Of a stretch of 64,000 bases of DNA, positions 50,980 through 60,000 are shown in pieces. The stretch is from a bacterium (lineage in GTDB: Bacteria > Pseudomonadota > Alphaproteobacteria > Acetobacterales > Acetobacteraceae), in assembly GCA_026224825.1 (NCBI GenBank), contig JAMFRO010000005.1, positions 17,051 to 81,050 on the forward strand, given 5' to 3'. How positions within the stretch are numbered: the stretch's first letter is position 1; each line of letters starts with the position of its first letter. The position numbers were made by a program, and so were the translations under genes. A model generated the notes under the pieces. That model did no database searches. It worked only from the letters and a program-made list of their open reading frames with translations, and was not told the origin of the DNA.

Positions 50980-52926
50980 TCAGTTGGCAGGAAGTGTCAG
51001 CACCGATAGGCGCATGTGGAATCTGGCGTGCCACAGCCATGTGGTGGCACTGGCCGGACCGAGGGTGAAAGCAACGGGACGGGGTAAACTGGCAGGGGAT
51101 TGGGCGAGCGCAATGAAGCCTGAAGAGCTATTTACCAGCGGAGCTATGACAAAGCCGGTTACGCCCATGCCAGCGACATAACGGTAGCGCAGCCTGGTAC
51201 CGTCGGAAAATTGATACGTAATGTACAATGGCGGCAGTTTGAAAAACAGCGCCAATAGTTTACCCGCCGGGGTCGCCTGCACATCGACATTGGCCCAGAG
51301 GACCGTACCGGGCGCGTGTGGAAGGCTTATCGCGGTGCCAAGGGCAAACCGGCCCATGCTGAAGGGTTGCAGGGCGAACGTGCCGGGTACGGCACAGCGT
51401 CGCAATATGGCGGCATCGCTATCGTATCCCGCCAGGTGAACGTAACCTGTCAGGCGGTAGCGGCTCAGTAATATCGGCCAACTGGCGCCGTCCTCCAGTG
51501 CCGGGAGCCGCCCATCGATGGGCTGCATGGCAAAAATAATATTCACCGGTGCGGCGGCGCCAACGAGATGCGCCGCATCCAGCCGCTCTAACGCCGGGGT
51601 GTAAGCAGAATAACTCTGTAGCACCGGGCGTGGATCCCACACCAACCCGGCCGCAACGAGATCTGTCGGCGCATTCGGATACATATCGGTGGGGCCGGCA
51701 AGTGCCGGCAGCGGTGATTGGGTACGGATGGATAACAGGCTGCTTGCATAAGCGTTGGCTGGGTAATTTGTCCCGTCCAGCCGCATCGCCAGGCCACGCG
51801 CCGCCGTCATATAAGGTTCGGCCAGGCTGGCGGCTTTTGCCGCCGTTGTGGTGCCGGTCAACGGCACATTCGCAAGGCCCGCATAGGACAGATCAATGAG
51901 CAGCCAGCAGGCCAGAGCGGCCTCAAGGCCAAGCCGCGGCGCGCTCCCCCCACGGCCCAGGAGTAAACCCGCCCAACCTGCCCCGGCCGCCATGCCGGCC
52001 GCGGCCAATGCATGCTGGTCTTGCCGCACAAACCCCTCTTTAAAAGAGAGAAACAGCAGAATTGTGAGCCCCGCCAGCAGCCACTTACCGGCATACCCTG
52101 TGGCAACCAAATAACGGATATGCAGTTGGCCCAAAAACAGGCAGAATGTAACAAAAAGGAGGATCTGCCAAAGCGGGCCGGCGCCGGACACGGCGTCCGA
52201 ATAGCCGCTGATGATCGGCAGTTGGGCGATGAAATAGCCCGGCAGGGCAGCCAGAGGCTGCTGCGCAAGGCACCAGAAAGCCGGCAAGGCAGCCGCAAAA
52301 AGAAACAGCCCACCCGCGGCCAGGCCTGGGCTGCGGCGAACCAGCAAGATAATGACAATGCCCATTGTCAATACACTGGCGACGGCAAAAGTACCTTTGA
52401 TGAGAGGCAGCAGAGCCAATGCGAGCACCACGACCAGTAAAGCGGGCCCGGTAAAGCGGCTCAGCGGGATGTTAGCCGGATGGCCGGCGGGCAAAGCAAT
52501 GCGATAGGCCAGCAACAGGGTTAGCATAGGCAGGCACAGGAACTGCGCATCCTTGACCTCGAACGGCAGAAACAATGCAAAACCAGCCGCAGCCACGCGC
52601 GCTTTGCCGCGCCCCAAACAGCACAGCCCAGCCACAAATGCCGTGGCCAACAGCATGCCGCCTCCCAGCATGACCGCATCCGTTGCCGGGTGATACTGGG
52701 TGGAGTAAAGTGCTGCATAGGGGCCGAAGGTAAATAAGATATCCCGGCCGATCACGAGGTGCGTCGCCACCGCGACATTTATGCCTAACTCCCAACTTTC
52801 GAGCGTAATCGCCGGAAAACACGGGGCCAGGACGACGAAGCTGACGACGCTTCCACAACAGATTAAAAACGCGAAAATGGCACTCAGGATCAGATTCGAT
52901 GGGTCCCGCGCAGGCGTTGGCGTCAT
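50980..52926 (-). CDS. Large polytopic membrane protein of unknown function
   Basis: A 648-residue protein whose first ~380 residues hold about ten membrane helices, with a soluble C-terminal ~270 residues. The layout (short helical hairpins, DILFTFGPYAALYSTQYHP after the first helices, and a soluble C-terminus) is like GT-C-fold glycosyltransferases or the related membrane proteins of polysaccharide clusters, but no catalytic signature is convincing, and I do not assign a function. It stands alone between the RpoE regulon and the toxin debris. Confidence 0.6.
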   Translation of the reverse strand: MTPTPARDPSNLILSAIFAFLICCGSVVSFVVLAPCFPAITLESWELGINVAVATHLVIGRDILFTFGPYAALYSTQYHPATDAVMLGGGMLLATAFVAGLCCLGRGKARVAAAGFALFLPFEVKDAQFLCLPMLTLLLAYRIALPAGHPANIPLSRFTGPALLVVVLALALLPLIKGTFAVASVLTMGIVIILLVRRSPGLAAGGLFLFAAALPAFWCLAQQPLAALPGYFIAQLPIISGYSDAVSGAGPLWQILLFVTFCLFLGQLHIRYLVATGYAGKWLLAGLTILLFLSFKEGFVRQDQHALAAAGMAAGAGWAGLLLGRGGSAPRLGLEAALACWLLIDLSYAGLANVPLTGTTTAAKAASLAEPYMTAARGLAMRLDGTNYPANAYASSLLSIRTQSPLPALAGPTDMYPNAPTDLVAAGLVWDPRPVLQSYSAYTPALERLDAAHLVGAAAPVNIIFAMQPIDGRLPALEDGASWPILLSRYRLTGYVHLAGYDSDAAILRRCAVPGTFALQPFSMGRFALGTAISLPHAPGTVLWANVDVQATPAGKLLALFFKLPPLYITYQFSDGTRLRYRYVAGMGVTGFVIAPLVNSSSGFIALAQSPASLPRPVAFTLGPASATTWLWHARFHMRLSVLTLPAN

Positions 52927-53029
52927 CGATTAATATTATTCTGCCAGACCAAATATGTAAACTTATGCGAATACGTGCGGGGGGGATCGCCGATTTGCCG
53001 GCGGGAAGCAGTGATCGCGGCAACCGGCG

Positions 53030-53431
53030 GTGCAGGATAAGAAAGTCACGGACCGTGACGATCTTCGTGCCCTCGTATAGCCGCAGGGCTAGCAGGTCGC
53101 GTTTATCGCCGGTGATAAGAAAATCTGCTGAGCCTGCGGCTGCGATCGCCAGCAGGTAATCGTCGTGCGGGTCGGGTGAAACCGTGACAATCGGGAGGTT
53201 CTTGACGGTAACCGCAACGTCCCGGAGTTCGTTGATGAGGCACCCAGCCAGCGCTGGCGCCAGCCGCTCGCGAATCTTTGGGTATCACGTCACACGCATC
53301 AGTTCGTCGAGCTGGCCGGGGGAGGTTAGAAGATCGAACCGCCCTTCGCGCCAGAGGACCATGAGATGAGCTGGGAGCGATGTTTCAGAAAGCAACGCCC
53401 TGATGAGGACGTTCGTATCGATGACAAGCCG
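53030..53431 (-). pseudogene. PIN-domain toxin pseudogene
   Basis: The minus-strand frame just after the antitoxin gene reads VIDTNVLIRALL, then LLTSPGQLDELMRVT, a TGA stop at 53285-53287, then YPKIRERL, DPHDDYLLAIA and FLITGDKRDLL. These are the beginning, the conserved core and the second acidic cluster of a PIN toxin in a single frame, interrupted by one nonsense codon (most simply CGA to TGA). The start is also damaged: the codon before RLVIDTN is GTA, not a start codon. The end runs without a stop into the neighbouring gene's antisense, so the 3' end is lost. Confidence 0.75.
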
Positions 53432-53437
53432 TACTGG

Positions 53438-53701
53438 TCAGCCGGCGTTTGGGGTGGTTGCTGCGCGTGTGGCTGTGACCGCTTCCTGGATCAGCGAGTC
53501 CAGTGCATCTGGTGCCGAGTCGGAGAATTTACTGCGGGCCTCGGCCATGGTCTGGTCCAGGACGCGCCATTTAACAGCATCCTCGATGAATTTCGATAGA
53601 TCGCCCTTCTTCATCCCGCGCTGTGCGAGAAAGCTCCGAACCGAGATGTCGGTGTCTTTGGACACGGATACGGTCCAGCGTGTGGTTGTATCGTTTGGCA
53701 T
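53438..53701 (-). CDS. RHH-type antitoxin (orphan)
   Basis: An 87-residue protein with a ribbon-helix-helix beginning TRWTVSVSKDTDISVRSFL...FIEDAVKWRV and a disordered toxin-binding tail rich in Asp/Ser. It stands directly upstream of the ruined PIN toxin, in the antitoxin-toxin order normal for such modules. Start ATG 53701, after a frame that is open to 53743. With its toxin dead it is an orphan; it might still repress its own promoter or neutralise a related toxin. Confidence 0.72.
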   Translation of the reverse strand: MPNDTTTRWTVSVSKDTDISVRSFLAQRGMKKGDLSKFIEDAVKWRVLDQTMAEARSKFSDSAPDALDSLIQEAVTATRAATTPNAG

Positions 53702-54595
53702 GTTGGCCCTCAATAAGCATCTATGTGGATAGGCGCATAACATGCTATCTGCATTTGGGCAATTTTGCCCTCGCCATCCGCGCTAACGTCACGGTTGGCC
53801 ACTGCAGTCCAACGATCGCTGGGGGCCGAGACATTTTGACGCCATTTGCGAAACCTCCTCAGACAGGCAACTTTGAGAAAAAATGGTGCGCCCCCTATCA
53901 TGCAGATAAGGGAAAGGCGTCGACCCGAGCTGCACCAAAATCACGGCTTAAGGCTTTATAAATAAATAATTTTATTGCCCACCGGATAGGTCGGGCCGCC
54001 GGGCATGCAATTTGATATGACATCCCATTCGTAGTTCGTGGCACAGCTCGGCCAGATGCCGCCTGATAGGACACATTCTCAGGGACTTTTAGGACCGTTG
54101 GCTGAGAAGCGTTCAGGCCGCATAGCGCCCTATAGTGACGGCACAACGCCAATACGTCCGGGGGAAAATCAGGGGGCGACGAAAGCGAAGCCAGCCTACG
54201 GTCGTCCCATGAAACCGCCTTGCGGGCATGACCGGCTTGGGCCGATGTAAGGTATTCAGGGCGAGATATGCCGATGCTGAAAGCGGCCACGCCATTGCGG
54301 GATTTCTGGCGCGAGCGTCAGTTTCGCGGCGGTTCCGCCTATCATCAGATTTCAACCAATGACCCGGGTTGGCCCAATCCAGCCAGATCTGGGCTGGAGG
54401 TGCATCTCGAATTTCCGCCTCACTCTCCAATCAGGTAGAAACCGAGCCGTCCATGGTGTCTGCGCGCGGGATTGTTTTTGAATCAGGTGCTTTGCAAAAG
54501 TGCCACTTGTTCCGCTATCCTCCCAGCAATGCCTGGCTGGCTTTCAGCCGATTGGTAACTGTGAGTACGTCGGCAACGCCCGATAAGGAGCTAAT
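53702..54595. other. Gene-poor debris region upstream of the P450 operon
   Basis: I find no convincing gene. The sequence has AT-rich patches (53960-53985) and stops in all frames. On the minus strand around 54150-54190 a piece reads FPPDVLALCRHY, faintly like the start of IS6-family transposases, but the rest does not continue. The last 20 bases hold the P450 ribosome site AAGGAG at 54585-54590. Confidence 0.4.
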
Positions 54596-55906
54596 ATGAG
54601 CGATACCTCCCACGAGTTTGAAGCGCACGACTTCTTCCGCAGTGATCGGTTCGTCAACGACCCGTACCCCTATTTTGATTACCTGAGAGAGCAGTCTCCG
54701 GTACTGCGTGAGCCGCATCACGGCATCGTCATGGTGACGGGCTACGCCGAAGCCCTCGAGATCTACAATGATCCCGTCCGGTTTTCCTCCTGCATGTCCA
54801 CCACTGGACCGTTTGCCGGCTGCCCCATTCCCCTGGAGGAGCATAAGAACGAGGATATTTCCGAGTTGATTGAAGCCTGGCGCGACAAAACGCCATTCCA
54901 CGATCAGCTCCCGACCATGGACCCGCCGAACCACACCGCCCACCGGTCGTTGCTGATGTCGCTGATCACACCACGCCGCCTCAAGGAAAATGAGGACTTC
55001 ATGTGGAAGCTGGCCGATGAGCAGATCGATACCTTCATTTCCCGTGGCGCGTGCGAGTTCATGGACGCCTTCGCCCAGCCCTTCGCCGTACTCGTCGTCT
55101 CCGACCTGCTGGGCGTGCCGCCCGAGGATCGGACGGAGTTCCGCAAGCACCTCATACGGGTGGAGCGGGAGAGTGGCGGCGCCGTGGTCGGCGGCACGGA
55201 CGGTGAAGTGACGCACGGCCCGCTGATCTTTCTATACGAAAAATTCTCGGCCTATATCGAGGACCGCAGGCGCAATCCCAGGGCGGATGTCCTCACCGGA
55301 CTCGCGCAAGCCACATTCCCCGACGGCTCGGTGCCGGAGCCGATCGACGTCGCCCGGATCGCCGCCAACATGTTCGCCGCCGGGCAGGAAACCACGGTGC
55401 GGCTGCTCAGCTACGCCTTCCAGCTCATCGGCGAGCGCCCCGAAATCCAGCAACGCCTGCGCGCGGATCGCAGCCTCATCCCCAATTTCGTCGAGGAATG
55501 TCTGCGGACGGAGGGCCCGGTCAAGGGCGACTTCCGATTGGCGAAAATGCCGACGAGCATCGGTGGAGTCGAAATTCCGGCCGGCACCTTCCTGTTTATC
55601 GCCAACGGTGCCGCCAACCGCGATTCCCGCAGGTTCGAAAACCCCGCGGAGTTCCAGTTGGACCGGAAGAACGCCCGGCTGCATGTGGGATTCGGCGCCG
55701 GCCGCCATGCCTGTCCCGGCGCGCCTTTGGCACGGGCGGAGACGGTCGTCGCCCTCAACCGCATGTTCGACCGGACCAGCGACATTCGCATCTCCGAGAC
55801 AGTGCATGGGCCGGCCGGCGCACGGCGCTATAGCTACCTGCCAACCTTCATATTGCGTGGACTGACTCACATCAGCCTGGAGTTTGATCCGGTGGAGGCT
55901 GGTTGA
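54596..55906 (+). CDS. Cytochrome P450
   Basis: A 436-residue soluble bacterial P450. The I-helix oxygen-activation segment is AAGQETT (residues 261-267, Glu-Thr rather than Asp-Thr), the K-helix ExxR is Glu301-Arg304, and the haem loop FGAGRHACPGAPLAR has the ligand Cys373. It inserts one oxygen atom into an unknown small substrate, with electrons from a ferredoxin. The ferredoxin gene follows after two bases. No ferredoxin reductase is near. The Met-Asp-Pro-Pro-Asn-His segment (TMDPPNHTAHR) is the usual C-helix motif. AAGGAG precedes the ATG at normal spacing. Confidence 0.94.
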   Translation: MSDTSHEFEAHDFFRSDRFVNDPYPYFDYLREQSPVLREPHHGIVMVTGYAEALEIYNDPVRFSSCMSTTGPFAGCPIPLEEHKNEDISELIEAWRDKTPFHDQLPTMDPPNHTAHRSLLMSLITPRRLKENEDFMWKLADEQIDTFISRGACEFMDAFAQPFAVLVVSDLLGVPPEDRTEFRKHLIRVERESGGAVVGGTDGEVTHGPLIFLYEKFSAYIEDRRRNPRADVLTGLAQATFPDGSVPEPIDVARIAANMFAAGQETTVRLLSYAFQLIGERPEIQQRLRADRSLIPNFVEECLRTEGPVKGDFRLAKMPTSIGGVEIPAGTFLFIANGAANRDSRRFENPAEFQLDRKNARLHVGFGAGRHACPGAPLARAETVVALNRMFDRTSDIRISETVHGPAGARRYSYLPTFILRGLTHISLEFDPVEAG

Positions 55907-55908
55907 CC

Positions 55909-56112
55909 ATGAAAGTCCATGTCAACTCGCAGATATGCGCCGGTTTCGGGGTCTGCCTGGGGATCGCCCCCGAGGTGTTCGAACTGCACGACGACGGCTA
56001 CGCCATCGTGCTGGTCAGCGAGGTGAAACCGGAAGACGAGGATGCAATGCGCCAGGCGGTCAGCCACTGCCCAGCGCAAGCGATTTCCCTCAGTGAGGCC
56101 TCTTCCGACTGA
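55909..56112 (+). CDS. Ferredoxin, 3Fe-4S type, partner of the P450
   Basis: A 67-residue ferredoxin. Cluster cysteines are Cys10 (ICAGFG), Cys16 (VCLG) and the C-terminal Cys in SHCPAQAI, a three-Cys pattern of the [3Fe-4S] ferredoxins that serve P450s. GGAGG at 55894-55898 precedes the ATG at 55909, which is two bases after the P450 stop. It transfers single electrons to the haem. Confidence 0.9.
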   Translation: MKVHVNSQICAGFGVCLGIAPEVFELHDDGYAIVLVSEVKPEDEDAMRQAVSHCPAQAISLSEASSD

Positions 56113-56486
56113 CTGAAATCGGCCACCACGTAATCTTGGCGACCTGCGCCACGTCCGGGGCCTGAAGGAAGGCATCCGACGACATGGACGTGAGAAGCAG
56201 CCGAAAACCGGCAATGATGTTGTACGCTTCAGATACGCCTTTCGCTGCCTCGGGGGATAACGTGCCGATTTTGTCAGCGAGTGCCGCCGCTACTGCGGTC
56301 CGGGCCGCGTGCTCGGTTCGAACGTCGAACCACATTTTGGTCAGGAAGCCTGATCAACCCCGCAACAATGACCATCGCGAGAGCCCATATTTCACATCCG
56401 ATCCTTAAGTTTGAGACGCGCAAGAACCGCATCGTCGCGAATCGGGCGCCGCTGTATCGTGCGGCCTACAAGGGCAAGGGGGCAAC
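56113..56486. other. Region without a recognised gene, possible small fragments
   Basis: A minus-strand frame at 56090-56335 (81 residues, ADKIGTLSPEAAKGVSEAYNI in its middle) and a plus-strand frame at 56368-56490 (40 residues, beginning MTIARAHISHP) are open. The latter ends in ATGA with the next gene's start, so it may be a translated leader or a gene fragment. I recognise neither. Confidence 0.3.
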
Positions 56487-56831
56487 ATGACGGTCACGGG
56501 TTTCGACGAGCACGACTCCGACGAGGCCCTAATCGCCGCCTGCGATGAATGGGCCGCTCTAAGGTTCAAGTGTGACGACATCATCGAGGATTATGACGAC
56601 CATCCACCCGAAAGCGCCGAGGCGCGGGCAATGGAAGCGCAGGCTGCGCCGCTTGAGGCCCGGATGGAGGCGCTCGAGGGCATCCTTACCTCCACTCGTG
56701 CGCGCACCTTGGAAGGGGTTAAGGCTAAGGCGCGGGCGCTCGAGGCACTCAACATTGAGCATTACGACGGGGATGACTTCCGCGAGCTACTCGCCAGCCT
56801 GCTTGCCGACCTCAAGGCGCTGCGAGGCTGA
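56487..56831 (+). CDS. Hypothetical small acidic protein
   Basis: A 114-residue very acidic protein with a helical, coiled-coil-like centre (residues ~45-80, AQAAPLEARMEALEGILTST). GGGGGC precedes the ATG at moderate distance. The composition resembles phage- or plasmid-associated small proteins. It is not recognised as any family and is isolated from its neighbours, which supports an accessory origin. Confidence 0.55.
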   Translation: MTVTGFDEHDSDEALIAACDEWAALRFKCDDIIEDYDDHPPESAEARAMEAQAAPLEARMEALEGILTSTRARTLEGVKAKARALEALNIEHYDGDDFRELLASLLADLKALRG

Positions 56832-57074
56832 AGGGGCGGGCTCCCTTCCGCAAACGTCGCGAAAGCTGAGGGCCGGGCCGGGGCAACGACCGGTTGGTCG
56901 CAAAGCCCTCATCGGAAGCAGGAATTGGGGGCGGTTCCCATGATAGAGCGGTATCGAGACCATGTCAGGGATGGACAGCCCCGAACAATGGAGAGTTTGA
57001 TCGTATCCGGCCGCCTTATTGCACGTCCAAATAGTAAATCGTACGGTGTCGCAACCAAGCTCTCGGAGGATGCT

Positions 57075-60000
57075 GTGCGGCGCGCTTCAGTTTCGATTTT
57101 TGTGGCGTGCCTGACCGGCGCGTCCGCCCCCGCCTGGGCGGACGGGCTAACGGTCGACAGCAATTTCATCGACACCAGCAACCAGACCCCCACATTATGT
57201 GTGCATTTCACCGAGCCGCTGAAGCCTGGGCTCGACGCGCATTACGAGGATTACGTTAAGGTCGATCACTTCAGCGGCATCGTCACCCAGGTTTCCGGCG
57301 ACAACCTGTGCATCGGCGGCGTGCCATATGCCAAGCATTATACGGTAAGCCTGCTGGCGGGGCTGCCGGCGCAGAATGGTGACACGCTGGCCAGCGACGC
57401 CAAGGTTGAATTTGCGCCGGGGGACCGCCCGCCTTTGGTGGCGATTGCGGGCAACGGACTGTATCTGGCCAAGCGCAGCGCCGCGGGGCTGGCGATCACC
57501 AGCGTCAATATTCACAAGCTTGCCATCCACGTGCTGCGGCTGAATGATTTGAACGCGATCCAGGATTTCGCCGTCAGCCAGAACAGCAATGTTTTTGACA
57601 CAGCGCAGCAAAGCCTGTGGGGGTATAATCTGAGCAACCTCGCTTCAGGGCAGGCGGGGGTGATCTGGTCCGGGACGATGGCGGTGGACGCCAAGCCGGA
57701 CACGGCGGTGCAGACATTGTTTCCCATAGCCGCAGCCATTGGCCAGAGTGGTGACCGCATGGCGGCAAAGCCTGGGGTCTATCTGGTGGTCGCGGAGGAT
57801 GCCGCCAAGGCAGCACCGGCGGGCTTCTGGAACGGCACGCTGAACCAGAATGATCAGAACACATTCACCGGCCAGAATTATCCGGCGCATTGGGTTATTG
57901 TCACCGACCTCGGCCTGACCGCATTGAGCGGAGATGACGGCTTGCATATCGGTGTGCGCTCGGTTTCTAGCGCTGCCACTGTGCCAGGCGTGCGGCTGGA
58001 TCTGATCTCGCAGGGCGGGGATGTGCTGACGTCCGTGACCACGGATGCATCTGGCAATGCCGTGATCCCCAAGCCTCTCACGGATGGGCGCCTGGCCAAT
58101 GCGCCGCTCGCCATTGCCGCCTACGGGGCTGACGGCGATTTCTCATATTTGGCGCTAGACCGCGCCGCCTTTGACCTTTCGGATCGGGGCGTGACCGGGC
58201 GGGAAGCGCCGCGCCAGAATGACGCGTTTATTTTCGCCGAACGCGGGATCTACCGGCCTGGCGAGACGGTGCAGGCCGTGGTGCTGCTGCGTGACGCCAA
58301 TGGAAATGCGCTGCCTGGGCAAAAACTTAGCCTGGGGCTGGTGCGGGCGGATACGGTACAGGTGGAAACCGTAACAGCCGTGACGGATGAGGCCGGAGGG
58401 GCGGTGGTGCCCATCCCGCTGCCGCAGAATGCGCTGCATGGGCAGTGGACCATCCAGGCGATGATTGACCCGACGCTGCCGTCCATCGGGCAGCTCAACA
58501 TCGATGTGGAGAATTTCCAGCCGGCCGATCTGCGGGTCGATGCGACCGGCGCACCTGCATTCGCCGCCACCGGCACGGCACTTAAGCTGCAGGCGGCGGG
58601 TAATTATCTGTATGGCGCGCCGGCCGCGGGGCTGAAGGTGCAGGCGAAGCTGACCATCACCACGGACGATGCGCCGGTGCATGGCGTCAGCGGCTATCAA
58701 TTCGGGCTGCTGAACGACACGCCGGCCGATGTGGCAAATGATATCCCGCTGGGTGCGGCCGATGCGCAAGGTCGGATCACGCTGCAGACAAACGTGCCGG
58801 CGCTGCCCGTAACGACACAGCCGCTGCGCGCGCGCATAGGCATCGGCTATCTGGAGCCAAGCGGCACGGTGACGGCGGCGGAGCAAATCATCAAGCTCAG
58901 CACCACGCCGGATCTCATTGGCATCAAGCCTTTATTCCAGAGGGGCACGGTCAACAGCGGCGCGCTGGCGGTGTTCGATATCGCGGCCTTCAACCCGGTG
59001 GCGGCAAAAATCGTGGCCGCGGGTCTGCAATTCAGGATCGTGCGGACGGATACAGTCTATGACTGGGTTGGGTCCTCGGGTTCGTGGAGCTGGAAGAGCT
59101 ATACGGTGGATCACCCGGTTGAGCTGGGGACTCTGGAGCTGGACGCAGGCAAGCCTGCCGAATTCACCCGCAGCCTCGCGGATGGCAACTATACTCTCAT
59201 CATCTCCGACCCCAAAACCGGTGCGGCCACCAGCGTGGCGTTTTCCGTTGGCTGGTCGGGCATCGGCACCACAGCGGCGATACCCGACACGCTGAGCCTG
59301 ACCACCGACCATAGTATGCTCACCCCCGGCGGCACGGCCATGGTAAAGGTGACGGGTCCGTTCGCCGGGGTGGCGGATATCTATGTCGCCAACAACCGTG
59401 TGTACGGCGAACAGCAGATCACCGTGCCAACGGGCGGTGCCACGGCCAGTATTACCGCGACGCCGGATTGGAATGGCGGGGCCTATGTGATCGCCGATCT
59501 ACATCGCGGTAGTGCCGAAGCACCCGGCCATGCCAGCGTGCGCGCCATTGGCCTGGGCTGGATAGGGCTGGATGCGGCGCCGCATACGCTGGGAGTACAG
59601 GTACAGGCGCCGGCCCAGATACTGCCGCGTACGCATCAGGTGATCACGGTGAAGATCAGTAATATTGCCGCCGGGCAGAAGGTGCATCTGGTGCTCGATG
59701 CTGTGGATGAAGGAATATTGGGGCTGACCAAATACCGCACGCCCGACCCGGCTGGCTGGTTCTGGGGGCAGCGCAAGCTCGGCGTGGAAATCCGCGATAT
59801 CTTTGGCGCACTGCTGAATGACCAGGGCGAGGCGGGATCGATCCAGCAAGGCGGCGATGAAGGGGCGGGCGGGCCAAGGCTGCCGATGCAATCCACCAAA
59901 TTATTCGCGATGGCGACAGCCGATTTGACGGTTGGGCCCGATGGCACGGTGCAGGTGCCGTTGGATGTGCCAGATTTCGAGGGGCAGGCGCGGTTGTCCG

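Noticed and set aside
52472..53023. A separate 183-codon minus-strand gene at the toxin end
   Set aside because: It is the run-on of the broken PIN toxin frame into the antisense side of the 50980-52926 gene region.
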